Assembly: GCA_022828125.1 (NCBI GenBank)
Contig: JAJEJD010000032.1
Span: forward strand, 124,001-188,000
Source of the DNA: a bacterium
GTDB taxonomy: Bacteria > UBA8248
DNA length: 64,000 nucleotides
Reading direction: 5' to 3'
The notes beneath the pieces were generated by a model. That model saw only the letters and a program-made list of their open reading frames with translations. It was not told the origin of the DNA and made no database searches. Both the position numbers and the translations under genes were made by a program. Positions 38,196 to 48,614 of this stretch are shown here, piece after piece; positions within the stretch are counted from its first letter, which is position 1; each line of letters starts with the position of its first letter.

Positions 38196-39095
38196 CTAGC
38201 GGCGTTTCGGGGTGGTTTTGGAGGCCGTTTTCTTCTGCGAGGTTTTGGAGGTGGAGGTTTTCACCGCTGTTTTCGTCGTCGCCCTCGCCCCGGCCGCCTT
38301 GCCTGCGGCGGCTTTCCTGGCGGCGGCGCTCCTGTTCGTCGTATTCGCGGCCTTGGCGGCGCTCGTTTTCTTGTTGGCAGGCGCTTTCGCTTTGGCACTG
38401 GCCGTTTTACTCTTCGCCGCCGTTGTTTTCCTGGGGGCGGCAGTTGTCATCTTCTTCGCAGTGGAGGCTTTCCCCCTGGCTTGCGTTCGCGTTTTCTGCG
38501 CCGCAGCTTTCGGGGGGGATTTTTTCCGCCGAACCTTTTGTTTTTTCGCATGTTCCTCATTTCGCCCACGCGAGGCCTCGGCCGCCTGCATTTCTTCTTC
38601 GGTGGGCGGAAAAACGGGTTTTCTGCGTCCCGTTATCAGGCGAAAGGCATATCCCACCTGCGTTTCACGCCATTCATTCTCTCCGAGGTCCTGCAACACG
38701 AGTTCCACCGGGGAACCGGGGATAAGCAAGTCCCGATAGCCTTCCCAGCCGATCAGGTGGGAATTTATCTTTATCCCCTCATCCAGCAGTATAACCGCGG
38801 AAACATGCTCTGCATTCCCATCTACGGAGGAATGCGTGATGGTGGCCGAAAGAAGTTTACCCTTCCCGCTCAAAAGCACCTCGCTCGTGCTGCGCGGACA
38901 GACCGGATTATCGCAAGTCGTTTTCGAGCCGGTTTTCGGGAAAAAATATTCCTCGCATTCCCTGCAAACGGAACCGATGAGTTTGGGCCTATGTCGAACA
39001 TTCCTGGGAATCGTAAAAACATCACGCATAAATGGAACGACAACTTTATTCTTTTCAGGAACGAAAATCGAAGGCTCATTTTGAGGGGAAATCAT
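38196..39095 (-). CDS. DUF35-like Zn-ribbon/OB-fold protein with Lys/Ala-rich histone H1-like C-terminal tail
   Basis: IGSVCRECEEYFFPKTGSKTTCDNPVCPRST (Zn ribbon) followed by OB-like region; C-terminal ~110 aa is KK/AA/TT low-complexity. Confidence 0.75.
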   Translation of the reverse strand: MISPQNEPSIFVPEKNKVVVPFMRDVFTIPRNVRHRPKLIGSVCRECEEYFFPKTGSKTTCDNPVCPRSTSEVLLSGKGKLLSATITHSSVDGNAEHVSAVILLDEGIKINSHLIGWEGYRDLLIPGSPVELVLQDLGENEWRETQVGYAFRLITGRRKPVFPPTEEEMQAAEASRGRNEEHAKKQKVRRKKSPPKAAAQKTRTQARGKASTAKKMTTAAPRKTTAAKSKTASAKAKAPANKKTSAAKAANTTNRSAAARKAAAGKAAGARATTKTAVKTSTSKTSQKKTASKTTPKRR

Positions 39096-39379
39096 GCACT
39101 ACCCTACTTTTCAAGTTTCGAAGAACCAAATCTAATGGAACGAAATGCAAACGGCTAGTAAAAATTCATAGGCATGCCGGGATTAGTGCGCGAACACTAC
39201 CAAGGGGTCGGGCGGGTGTCAAGATGAATTCAAACCGGAGAAATCCCCCCATCCGCCTTAAGAGAGATGACCTCCATTCATGATACATTGACTCCCAAGC
39301 CAACCTTGATACTGACGACTTGACCATTCAAAACCTGCAATCTTATAGTCGACAATCGTATTCATATAAGGGATGCGGC

Positions 39380-40822
39380 ATGACTTCTCCAGACGCTCGA
39401 AATCTTCCATCCAAGCTGCTTCGACTATTGCCTTCGGTGGATGAAATCGTTACCCGCCTCAAAAATGACGGTGTCAACGGCTCATCAGACACTGCCCTAT
39501 CCGATGCCGTCAGAAAAGCAATCGGAAAAAAAAGACAGCTTCTGCTCGAGCAAACGAAACAAGAACTTCCGAACGTAACGGAAACCGCATCGCTGTGCGA
39601 GCAAACGCTTCGGGATATCGTTCTCGATGAGGCAAAACAAATCCTTTCCTCGAATAAACAACTTGGGCTAAAAAAAGTCATCAACGCCACAGGAATCGTG
39701 CTGCATACAAATCTGGGTCGCGCCCCATTAAGTGACGCCGCAAGGTCCGCCCTCAATGATGTTGCTCAAGGATATTCAAATCTGGAATTCGATTTGAACC
39801 TCGGGCAGAGAGGGAAAAGAGGTTCTGATGTGGAATCTCTCCTTTGCCAACTCACAGGGGCGGAGGCGGCCCTAGTCGTCAACAACAATGCTGCAGCCGT
39901 GATGTTCGCGATTCACACGATGGCCAATTCCGCCGAAGTGCTCGTTTCCAGAGGCGAGTTGGTCGAAATCGGCGGTTCTTTCCGAATCCCGGATATCATG
40001 CGCCAAAGCGGCGCAAAATTAGTTGAGGTAGGGACGACGAACAAAACGAGAATATCCGACTACCGCAACGCCATCACCCAAGATACGGCCTTGCTGCTCA
40101 AAGCGCATACAAGCAATTACAGGATTGTCGGCTTTACGGAAGAAACATCTCGCGATGAACTCTCGGAAATCAGCAGGGAAACAAACATACCCACGCTGGA
40201 AGATCTCGGGAGCGGTTCATTTCTTCATGTCGATGGTCTGCCGCATGAACCCACCGTCATTGAGTCAATTCAGGCAGGAATCGATGTCGTTACCTTTTCC
40301 GGGGACAAGCTTCTCGGTGGCCCGCAGGCCGGCATTGTCGTAGGCAAGGCAATATGGGTGGAAAAAATGAAAAAACACCCGCTTATGCGCATTCTCAGGC
40401 TCGACAAGCTTACGCTCGCCGCCCTAGAGGCGACACTCAGGGCATATCTCGATCCTGATGCCGCCCATACTCAGATTCCGACACTTCACATGTTATCCAC
40501 CAACCGGGAAAAACTGAAAAAACAGGCCGAATGTCTGATGGATCTCATAGGGGAAAATACCTGTTCCGTACTTGGCGCCAGGGTGGAGGAAACGTCGGGT
40601 ATGGTAGGCGGCGGGGCCATGCCCCTGGCGGAACTGGATAGCTACGCTGTCACCTTATCTCCTCAAAACTCTTCCGCCAAATCGTTGGAGACCAAGCTGC
40701 GGAATGCTGTTCCACCTGTCGTGGCACGCATTCATGAGGATAAAGTAATACTGGATCTGCGTTGTATTCGAGAAGATGAAATGAATCAGCTTGCCGTGAT
40801 TCTCAACGAATTCGTCAAGTAG
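39380..40822 (+). CDS. selA: L-seryl-tRNA(Sec) selenium transferase
   Basis: LLRLLPSVDEIVTRL, KVINATGIVLHTNLGRAPLSDAA, VVTFSGDKLLGGPQAGIVVGK (PLP lysine). Confidence 0.95.
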   Translation: MTSPDARNLPSKLLRLLPSVDEIVTRLKNDGVNGSSDTALSDAVRKAIGKKRQLLLEQTKQELPNVTETASLCEQTLRDIVLDEAKQILSSNKQLGLKKVINATGIVLHTNLGRAPLSDAARSALNDVAQGYSNLEFDLNLGQRGKRGSDVESLLCQLTGAEAALVVNNNAAAVMFAIHTMANSAEVLVSRGELVEIGGSFRIPDIMRQSGAKLVEVGTTNKTRISDYRNAITQDTALLLKAHTSNYRIVGFTEETSRDELSEISRETNIPTLEDLGSGSFLHVDGLPHEPTVIESIQAGIDVVTFSGDKLLGGPQAGIVVGKAIWVEKMKKHPLMRILRLDKLTLAALEATLRAYLDPDAAHTQIPTLHMLSTNREKLKKQAECLMDLIGENTCSVLGARVEETSGMVGGGAMPLAELDSYAVTLSPQNSSAKSLETKLRNAVPPVVARIHEDKVILDLRCIREDEMNQLAVILNEFVK

Positions 40823-40878
40823 TCACTAACCATCTGTGCAATATTTTTTTGCCATCACGAAAAAGGGACAATATTCCG

Positions 40879-41682
40879 ATGCCAACCGTTAATTCCGATG
40901 GTGTTGCCATAGATTATGAAGTCATCAATCCCCAGCATACCGATACGCCCGTATTCTTAATCACCGGGCTCGGAGGCATTCGCGGGATATGGGCAAAGCA
41001 AATCGACGCTTTTTCCGCTACGAGACCGCTTATCCTTCATGACCATAGGGGAACGGGAAAAAGCGACAAACCGAGTGGGGTTTATAGTGTCCCTAACATG
41101 GCGAAAGACGTCATTGCCATCATGGATGATCTTGAAATAGAAAAGGCGCACCTCGTCGGCAGTTCAACGGGGGGCGCAATTATCCAAGTGATGTGTATCG
41201 ACTATTCTGAGCGTGTCAAAAGCGGGTCTATCGTAAGTTCCTGGCCCAAGAGCGACGCATATTTCACCCGCCAGTTCAGTGTGCGCAAAGAAGTTCTACT
41301 TGAGATGGGCTGGGAGACCTATACGAGATTTTCCACATTCACCTTGCATAGCCCGAAGTTTTTCACAGACAATTTTCAAGAAATTCAAATGCAGGAAAAC
41401 CAATCGATCGCAAACGCGCCGCCCGCCGAGATCATGGCCGAGAGAATCGACTGCATTATTGCGCACGATCAGTTGGATCGCTTGGGTCAAATCACACGTC
41501 CGGTACTGGTGGCCGTTGCAAGAGACGATGTCGTCACTCCGCCGTATTATTCCCATCAATTGAGTGAAGCCATTCCTGGAGCCGAATTGAAGTTTTTTAA
41601 CGAAGGCGGCCATTTCGTTTATATCGAGAAGCCGGGTGAATTCAATGAGTCCATCCTGGAATTCATCCATCGCCATGACTAA
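40879..41682 (+). CDS. Alpha/beta hydrolase
   Basis: TDTPVFLITGLGGIRGIW, LILHDHRGTGKSDKP, HLVGSSTGGAIIQVM, GGHFVYIEKPGEF. Confidence 0.88.
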   Translation: MPTVNSDGVAIDYEVINPQHTDTPVFLITGLGGIRGIWAKQIDAFSATRPLILHDHRGTGKSDKPSGVYSVPNMAKDVIAIMDDLEIEKAHLVGSSTGGAIIQVMCIDYSERVKSGSIVSSWPKSDAYFTRQFSVRKEVLLEMGWETYTRFSTFTLHSPKFFTDNFQEIQMQENQSIANAPPAEIMAERIDCIIAHDQLDRLGQITRPVLVAVARDDVVTPPYYSHQLSEAIPGAELKFFNEGGHFVYIEKPGEFNESILEFIHRHD

Positions 41683-41730
41683 TCGATATTTTCATAACTC
41701 GCCTACCAACCATAAAGACGAAACCACTTT

Positions 41731-43641
41731 ATGAAACACGTTGTCATCGGAACCGCCGGCCACATTGATCACGGCAAAACCTCTCTCGTCAAAGCATTGA
41801 CCGGCACAGACACCGACCGCCTCAAAGAGGAAAAAGAACGCGGCATCACCATCGAGCTCGGGTTCGCCGAGTTGATTCTCGATAACGTCCACGCAGGTAT
41901 CGTGGACGTTCCGGGCCATGAGCGATTCGTAAAAAACATGCTGGCGGGGGTCGGCGGCATCGATTTGGTCATGCTGATCGTTGCTGCCGATGAAGGCATC
42001 ATGCCGCAAACGAGGGAACATTTGTCCATTTGCCGACTTCTCGGTGTTAAAACCGGACTCATCGTGCTCACCAAGACAGATCTGGTTGAGCCGGAATGGG
42101 TCGAACTTGTCACGGACGACATACAGGACTTCGTAAAAGATACTTTCCTGGAAGAAAAACCCATTGTGCCGGTTTCAGCTCAAACCGGCGATGGTCTGGA
42201 TAATCTCAAAAAAGCCTTGAGCGAAATCGCTAATCAAACGCCTGTAAAAAGCGAAACGGGTATCTTTCGGATACCGATTGACCGCGTTTTCACGATGCGG
42301 GGCTTCGGGGTCGTGATTACAGGAACCTTGTTCAGTGGAAGTGTGGCTGTGGGTGAACAGGTTGAAGTTTACCCCAAAGCTCTTCAGGCGCGCGTTCGTG
42401 GCCTGCAAGTACATGGGGAGTCCGTGGAAAAATCGACCGCCGGCCTCAGAACCGCCGTGAATCTTCAGGGCCTCGAGCACACCGATGTGTTCAGAGGAGA
42501 CATCATCGGTCATCGAGATGAACTGAAAACGACGTACATGCTTGACGTCCATCTGGAACATCTCTCCGACGCGCCCCGCCCGCTGAAAACCCGCAATCGG
42601 ATACGGTTCCATGCAGGGACCGCCGAAATCATGGGCAGGATATCTCTCATTGGACGAGACGTGCTGGAACCGGGAGAAAATTCATTTGCCCAAATACGGC
42701 TGGAGGAACCTATCGTTGTACTACCCAGAGATCGATTCGTCATCCGGAGTTATTCGCCAATCATCACGATAGGTGGTGGAGAAATCCTGGATATCATGCC
42801 TCGCAAGCATAGGCGACTGCGGAGTTCATCCCTGGCTCACCTGAAATCACTTTATCAAGGGGATGAAACGGAAAGACTGCTCATATTGCTTCGGGACTCA
42901 CGGTTGAACGGGGTTGAACTCGAAGACATCACAGGCCGTCTCACGCTAAAGCCGAACGATATAAAAAAAACCATTCAAGAATTATCAGCCCATGGAGAAG
43001 TGCAAATAATCGACCCAGCCAATTTCTTCTCCATGACTACAGCGCATTTCAACTCCGCCCAGAAAAATATTCTCTCTTTTTTGAGTGACTATCATACGGA
43101 TAACCCTCTTCGAACAGGCGCGCCCAGGGAGGAAGTTCGCGGTAAAGCAGGTGACCTCAACGAAAAAATCTTTGCCGCCGCACTCAAACACCTAAACGAA
43201 TCAAATAAAATCGTTGAAGATGGCGCCATCCTAAGGCTCGCCTCCCATTTCATAGAAATTGATGAAGCACTAGGTGAGGTAAAAACAAAGTTGGAGTCGG
43301 TTTTCAACAGTGCCAAATTTCAACCGCCATCCGTCGAAGACGCATTCTCACAAAGCGGCGGCAAAGGAAATGCAAATCAAAATGCCTTGCAAATTCTTAT
43401 TGATGAAGGAGTCCTGTTGCGACTGAAAGACAACATTATTTATCATCAGCATGCTTTAACCGAAGCAGAAAATCATCTCAGAGAGCATCTATCGATCAAC
43501 AGTGAAATTACGGCGGCGGAATTTCGGGATCTTTTGGGCATTACCAGAAAACATGCCATACCCTTGCTTGAATATTTTGATACTGCGCGAATTACCCTGC
43601 GAGTGGGAGATAAAAGAGTGCTTCGACCAGACGCAAGATAA
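41731..43641 (+). CDS. selB: Selenocysteine-specific elongation factor
   Basis: [57 protein letters not shown]-terminal winged-helix repeats. Confidence 0.96.
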   Translation: MKHVVIGTAGHIDHGKTSLVKALTGTDTDRLKEEKERGITIELGFAELILDNVHAGIVDVPGHERFVKNMLAGVGGIDLVMLIVAADEGIMPQTREHLSICRLLGVKTGLIVLTKTDLVEPEWVELVTDDIQDFVKDTFLEEKPIVPVSAQTGDGLDNLKKALSEIANQTPVKSETGIFRIPIDRVFTMRGFGVVITGTLFSGSVAVGEQVEVYPKALQARVRGLQVHGESVEKSTAGLRTAVNLQGLEHTDVFRGDIIGHRDELKTTYMLDVHLEHLSDAPRPLKTRNRIRFHAGTAEIMGRISLIGRDVLEPGENSFAQIRLEEPIVVLPRDRFVIRSYSPIITIGGGEILDIMPRKHRRLRSSSLAHLKSLYQGDETERLLILLRDSRLNGVELEDITGRLTLKPNDIKKTIQELSAHGEVQIIDPANFFSMTTAHFNSAQKNILSFLSDYHTDNPLRTGAPREEVRGKAGDLNEKIFAAALKHLNESNKIVEDGAILRLASHFIEIDEALGEVKTKLESVFNSAKFQPPSVEDAFSQSGGKGNANQNALQILIDEGVLLRLKDNIIYHQHALTEAENHLREHLSINSEITAAEFRDLLGITRKHAIPLLEYFDTARITLRVGDKRVLRPDAR

Positions 43642-43663
43642 ATCCCTTTACAAGGAATGAAAA

Positions 43664-44848
43664 ATGCCTCTCGATCAGAGTAAAATCAAACGGCTGCGTT
43701 CAGACTTCCCGGCCCTGAAAAATCAAATTTACGTGAATTGGGGTGGCGGGGGACCATCGTCGAAATCAATTCTTCGTGAAATGAACAAGTTCACAAAACG
43801 CGATTTGGAACTCGGCTCGTTTCACCCGACCATCAGGAATGAAACTACTGCGGCCCTGCAGCGCACCCGAGAGAGCTGCGCGAAACTCATTGGCGCAGAC
43901 ACCTCGGAAATAGCACTGACCAACAACACAACGGTAGGAATCAACATCGCCGCTGCCGGATTAACCTGGGGTGCAGGAGACGAAGTGCTCGTCTCGGATT
44001 TGGAGCATCCGGGCGGCTACCTGCCCTGGTTGGTCTGGCGGAAGAGATATCCCATCAAGGTGAAACTGTTCAAAACCGGTCAAAATGATGATCAGCTCCT
44101 CCGAAACTTGGAAAAGGCCATCACCCCAAAAACAAGGGTGGTTTGCGTGAGCCATATTTCGTGGCTGAATGGCAGGAGACTCCCTCTCGAATCAATCGGC
44201 CAAATATGCGTCTCCGCAGGCGCCCTCCTCATCGTGGACGGCGCCCAGTCCGTAGGACACATACCAGTCAAAGTCAAAGACACCGGCGTAGATGTCTACA
44301 CCATATCAGGCCAGAAATGGCTGATGGGTCCGGACGGCACGGGCGCCGTGTATATCAGGCGTGGCGCAGGCAAAACGATTCAGCTTTCATCCGCAAGCTT
44401 TCGTTCAGCTCAAAAAAAGAGATTAAAAACTCTCTCGTTTACCCCCGAGCCTAGCGCGATGCGCTATGAAGTCGGCACTCTCAATACAACTGGTTTCCTG
44501 GGATTCCGGGCCGCTGTCGAACACTTCAAGAGAACTGGGCCCGTATCCATCGAAAAAAGGATTCTGTCGCTGGCGAATCGCCTGACGTCGCAAATCCGCG
44601 GACTCAAGAATGTTGAAGTCATTACGCCTGAAGGCGAGGCCCAGTCTGGTCTGGTTTCTTTCCGGATTAAAAACGTCGAAGCTCAAAGCGTGGTGGACAG
44701 GCTCTACAGGAAACACCAAATCATCCTCCGGGCAGTGGTAACGGAGCCTCCCGCAGTGAGAGTTTCCATTCATTATTTGAACACGGAAGAAGAAATGGAC
44801 TCGATCGCAAATGCGATAGCCACAATAGCGGCTGGAAAAAAACGATAA
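43664..44848 (+). CDS. Class V aminotransferase (cysteine desulfurase/selenocysteine lyase-like)
   Basis: YVNWGGGGPSSKSIL, EIALTNNTTVGINIAA, LLIVDGAQSVGHIPV, YTISGQKWLMGPDGTGAVYIRRG. Confidence 0.85.
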   Translation: MPLDQSKIKRLRSDFPALKNQIYVNWGGGGPSSKSILREMNKFTKRDLELGSFHPTIRNETTAALQRTRESCAKLIGADTSEIALTNNTTVGINIAAAGLTWGAGDEVLVSDLEHPGGYLPWLVWRKRYPIKVKLFKTGQNDDQLLRNLEKAITPKTRVVCVSHISWLNGRRLPLESIGQICVSAGALLIVDGAQSVGHIPVKVKDTGVDVYTISGQKWLMGPDGTGAVYIRRGAGKTIQLSSASFRSAQKKRLKTLSFTPEPSAMRYEVGTLNTTGFLGFRAAVEHFKRTGPVSIEKRILSLANRLTSQIRGLKNVEVITPEGEAQSGLVSFRIKNVEAQSVVDRLYRKHQIILRAVVTEPPAVRVSIHYLNTEEEMDSIANAIATIAAGKKR

Positions 44849-44867
44849 AATGTCGCTCTAAGCCACA

Positions 44868-44899
44868 AAAAAGCGGCGGTCATATGGCCGCCGCTTTTT
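44868..44899. terminator. Bidirectional intrinsic terminator
   Basis: AAAAAGCGGCGG-tcatatgg-CCGCCGCTTTTT, perfect 12-bp arms, between convergent genes. Confidence 0.9.
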
Positions 44900-44915
44900 C
44901 ACGTTCGGGTCGCAG

Positions 44916-45656
44916 TTATTTTTTCAGCGTTACGTTCACCGCAGTAGCAGCACCACCTTTTACAGACACTTTCATGGACTTCTTGCCCAAAACCTCGTGC
45001 CAAATCTCGAGGGTGTAAGAGCCTGCGGGAACATCTTTTATCTCGAATTTCCCCCCGGCTCCCGTGATGCCGACATAGGGATTTTCCGCCACGACGATAT
45101 AGCCCCTCATCCAGTCATGAACGTCACAGGTCACTTTCATGATGCCGGGCTTCTTGAAATAGCGGGTCGACATTCTCAGTTTTTTCTTGAACTTGGGCTG
45201 CGCGATATTGGCTACCGAGTTTCCCGTTTTGCCGGGATGGGTATGAACGTTGTGGAGAATCTTGTCACTGTTCTTCATCAACAGTTTCGTCTTTTGCTTC
45301 ATTACGACCACGCGGGGAAGGTACACGCATCCCTTTTGGTCCATAGTCGCCTTTTTCTGGCTCTTCGACCATTTCTTGCCGGATTTCACGCCCCTCAAGG
45401 ACACGACGGCCCATGCCACGCCGCCGTCTTTCACGACCAGACTCTCATCCTTGATCGGTTTTTTTGCGCAAACTTTCTTGTCTTTGTTCACGGACAACGT
45501 TTTTGCCTTCGGGGCCGCGCCATCGAACTTGATTGCCCCTGCAATCGAACCGCCGCCGCTTACCTTGCCTTCCTTGTAAGCGTCCGCGGAGCCGGCCAAT
45601 GCGATGCTCAGCAACACCGCAAACATCCAGCACAATTGAAAGCGTTTGGGAACCAT
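44916..45656 (-). CDS. Secreted cupredoxin/methylamine-utilisation-like protein with carboxypeptidase-regulatory-like domain
   Basis: Signal peptide; HNVHTHPGKTGNSVANIAQP, CDVHDWMRGYIVVAENPYVGITGAGGKFEIKDVPAGSYTLEIWHEVLG. Confidence 0.75.
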   Translation of the reverse strand: MVPKRFQLCWMFAVLLSIALAGSADAYKEGKVSGGGSIAGAIKFDGAAPKAKTLSVNKDKKVCAKKPIKDESLVVKDGGVAWAVVSLRGVKSGKKWSKSQKKATMDQKGCVYLPRVVVMKQKTKLLMKNSDKILHNVHTHPGKTGNSVANIAQPKFKKKLRMSTRYFKKPGIMKVTCDVHDWMRGYIVVAENPYVGITGAGGKFEIKDVPAGSYTLEIWHEVLGKKSMKVSVKGGAATAVNVTLKK

Positions 45657-46063
45657 GCCTACTCCTCTCGAATAATTTTTCAGGTTGGCAGCAACTGTTT
45701 TCAAAAAGCGTGCGCGCAATCATTCGCACACGATATCGGTGACTTCAGATGCAGGACCTCTAAAATTGACTTCTAATCAAATCGGAACCGCCAGGAAATC
45801 AAACCTGCTCCATTCAAGTAATCCACCTTTCAAATTAAGTCAACCCTCTGGGTGGTCGACCCGCCAATTCGCCTGGATTCATTGTGTCATCTGGTCGAAC
45901 CCTGCTATGAAAGAAAGCGCAAATCCAGCCGCCAGAAGACACAAACCTTTCCCGACGGATCGAACGACTCCGAAGCCGCGATGTTTGCAACACGGCGGAC
46001 TCTGGGGTATCTCTTTGGAAAAGCGGCGCTTAGCCGACACACGTCATCCTGCGGGAGCAAACT

Positions 46064-46912
46064 GTGAATCCGAACCTGAAAGACGCCAAAATGCCCGAAA
46101 CGCTCGATGGCTGGGCCATTCTGCACCACATCTTCCGGGTGAACTGGCCCGCCTGGAACCGCCTGGAGAGCGCCCAGCAACACCGCATCCTCGATGAAGC
46201 GACGGAATTTTTCACTTCGGTCGCCCGGCCCGAGTACGGCGAGAGCGCACTCTTCAGCCTGCTGGGGCACAAGGGAGATTTGCTGTTTCTGCATTTCAGG
46301 CCCACGCTCGACGCGCTGAATGAGGTCGAATTGGGGCTGCGGCGGCTGGCGCTGGCGGAATATATGGACGAGACCACCTCCTACCTCTCGTTCCTGGAAC
46401 TAGGCCTCTACGAAATGACCGTGAAGCTCCACGCCCGGTTCGTGGATGAGGGCCTGGAACCCGGAAGCGATGACTGGAAGTCCAAATGGGCCGAAGAGAT
46501 GGACAGCCAGCGCGAGCGCATGAAAGAGCGCCTCTACATGGACATCCCCCAGACGAGATATCTGTGCTTCTACCCGATGAACAAGCGCCGGGGCGAGGAG
46601 AAGAACTGGTACGGCCTGCCCATCGAGGAGCGCCAGCAGATGATGCGCGAACACGGCTTCGTCGGCAGACGCTACGCCGGCCGCGTCCAGCAAATCATCA
46701 CGGGCAGTATCGGCTTCGACGACTGGGAGTGGGGCGTATACCTGTTCGCCGAAGACCCGCTCGTCTTCAAGCGCCTCGTATACGAGATGCGCTTCGATGA
46801 GGCCAGCGTCTGGTACGGCGAGTTCGGCCCCTTCTACGCCGGTCTGCGCGTCATGCCGCACCATTTGAAGAGCATATTCCGCGGCCAGGTTCCCTCGCTC
46901 GAATCGCCCTAA
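46064..46912 (+). CDS. Chlorite dismutase-family/HemQ-like haem protein
   Basis: LGHKGDLLFLHFRPTLDALNEVELGL, RYLCFYPMNKRRGEEKNWYGLPIEERQQMMREHGFVGRRYAGRVQQIITGSIGFDDWEWGVYLFAEDPLVFKRLVYEMRFDEAS. Confidence 0.9.
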   Translation: MNPNLKDAKMPETLDGWAILHHIFRVNWPAWNRLESAQQHRILDEATEFFTSVARPEYGESALFSLLGHKGDLLFLHFRPTLDALNEVELGLRRLALAEYMDETTSYLSFLELGLYEMTVKLHARFVDEGLEPGSDDWKSKWAEEMDSQRERMKERLYMDIPQTRYLCFYPMNKRRGEEKNWYGLPIEERQQMMREHGFVGRRYAGRVQQIITGSIGFDDWEWGVYLFAEDPLVFKRLVYEMRFDEASVWYGEFGPFYAGLRVMPHHLKSIFRGQVPSLESP

Positions 46913-46942
46913 GTCGAGCGATATCAAGGGTTAAGGACCGTC

Positions 46943-47803
46943 ATGGCGAGCGTTCTCATCGTGGGTTGCGGCTATGTCGGCGTTGCCCTCGGGGCGGTCC
47001 TCGCCGCCGAGGGCCACCTCGTCCGGGGCATGCGCCGAAACCCCGATAATCTCCCTGATTCCATCACGCCGTTAAGGGCCGACGTCCACGCCAAGGACCT
47101 GAGCAACCTCCTCCCGGATGGCCTCGATTTCATCTTCTACACCCTCTCCTCGGGAGGCGGCGGCGAGGCCGGCTACCGGGCGGCGTATGCCGACGGCCCG
47201 AAAAATCTCCTTAAAGCCATTGATAAGAAAGGAGAAAAGCCCGGGCGCATCTTCTTCACATCGAGCACGGCCGTCTACGCGCAAACAGACGGCGGCCTGG
47301 TGGACGAGGAATCCCCCGCGCAGCCCACCCATTACTCGGGCCGCATCCTGCTCGAAGGCGAGCGCGCTTTTCTGGAGAGCGGCCATCCCGCCACAATCCT
47401 AAGACTTTCAGGCATTTACGGCCCCGGCCGGACGCGCCTGATAGACGCCGTCCGTTCGGGCAAGGCCGAAGTCCAAGAGGGTCCCCCCCGCTTCACGAAC
47501 CGCATCCACCGCGATGACTGCGCGGGCGTACTCGCCCACCTCATGAAGATGGACGCGCCCGATGAGATATACGTCGGCGTCGACGATGAGCCTGCGGACC
47601 GCCGCAAGGTATTGAATTGGCTGGCCGAGCGGCTGGGCGTCCCGCAGCCGCGCGAAGCCGCGGGCGGCGAAGCCCCCTCCGCGCGCACCGCAACGAACAA
47701 GAGATGCTCGAACGCAAGGCTCAAGGCGACAGGCTACCGCTTTCTCTATCCGTCCTACCGGGAGGGTTACGCCGAGATGATCGCAGAGATGGAAACCACG
47801 TAA
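46943..47803 (+). CDS. NAD-dependent epimerase/dehydratase (YeeZ-like SDR)
   Basis: MASVLIVGCGYVGVALGAVLAAEGHLVRGMRR, FTSSTAVY, RLSGIYGPGR. Confidence 0.85.
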   Translation: MASVLIVGCGYVGVALGAVLAAEGHLVRGMRRNPDNLPDSITPLRADVHAKDLSNLLPDGLDFIFYTLSSGGGGEAGYRAAYADGPKNLLKAIDKKGEKPGRIFFTSSTAVYAQTDGGLVDEESPAQPTHYSGRILLEGERAFLESGHPATILRLSGIYGPGRTRLIDAVRSGKAEVQEGPPRFTNRIHRDDCAGVLAHLMKMDAPDEIYVGVDDEPADRRKVLNWLAERLGVPQPREAAGGEAPSARTATNKRCSNARLKATGYRFLYPSYREGYAEMIAEMETT

Positions 47804-47815
47804 CCGGCAAACAAA

Positions 47816-48514
47816 TCAACTGTTTAGCAGGACCCTCAAATCCTTCCTCAGCTTCTCGAGAGATTCCGCGTCGTTGCTGTGGTAATAGCCTCTAATGGTG
47901 AAGTTCCTGTCGATGAGCACGAAGCGCGAGCTGTGGGAAATCAGGATTCCCGGCGTCTTCCCCCCCTCCTCATGCCCCGGGTGATGCGCGTGCGCGGCGG
48001 GCAGAAGAAGCCGGAAAACCCGCCCGCCGACCGAACCGGGGGGGAGCCCAGCGCGTTTGGTGGCGTAGCTCAGGCGGAAGCCCTTGAGCGCCAAGTCCTT
48101 GATTTCTTTTTCCTTGCCCGTCAGGAAGAACCACCGCGCCCTGTCCGCGCCGAACTTTTGCGCATAGGCCGTGAGGCGCTCCACCTTGTCGTGCTCGGGG
48201 TCGGTGGTGATGGATATCTGTCGGAAGTCCTCTGAGCCCGAGAACGCTCGCTGAAGCCTGCGCATCTCGCTCGTCTGGAGGGGGCAGGTATCCTCACACC
48301 GCGTGTAGATGAAGTCGGCCACCCAGACTTTTCCCTTCAGGCGCTCTCTCGCGAACGCCCGGCCCGATGCGTCAACCAGCTTAAAATCAGGCAGTTGCGA
48401 GTAGACGGGCAGGCTCTCGAAAAGGCTCCGCTCGAGCCAGCGCCACGCGGGCGCGGCCATCAGGCCGGCGAGAACGCCCAGGGTCAACACCAGAATCATG
48501 CGCCGCGCCATCAA
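47816..48514 (-). CDS. SCO1/SenC-family protein (copper-handling/thioredoxin-like)
   Basis: LKGKVWVADFIYTRCEDTCPLQTSEMRRLQ (CxxxC), SITTDPEHDKVERL, SSRFVLIDRNFTIRGYY. Confidence 0.9.
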   Translation of the reverse strand: MMARRMILVLTLGVLAGLMAAPAWRWLERSLFESLPVYSQLPDFKLVDASGRAFARERLKGKVWVADFIYTRCEDTCPLQTSEMRRLQRAFSGSEDFRQISITTDPEHDKVERLTAYAQKFGADRARWFFLTGKEKEIKDLALKGFRLSYATKRAGLPPGSVGGRVFRLLLPAAHAHHPGHEEGGKTPGILISHSSRFVLIDRNFTIRGYYHSNDAESLEKLRKDLRVLLNS

Positions 48515-48614
48515 AGTCTCTCCCTGTAAAACCCCTTGCGAATCAGGCCCTTCCGCCCGCCTGCATTCTTACAATACCTGTGCGCCCATGAAAAGCGCGC
48601 CGGGAGAATTCCGC

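Noticed and set aside
38171-38725. 184-aa hydrophobic + strand ORF
   Set aside because: Antisense translation of the Lys/Ala-rich tail gives artificial Ala/Val/Phe runs.
39130-39370. Searched by eye for selC (tRNA-Sec) beside selA/selB
   Set aside because: No long acceptor/variable-arm cloverleaf or GGTTCRAATCC-like T-arm recognised upstream or downstream of the cluster.
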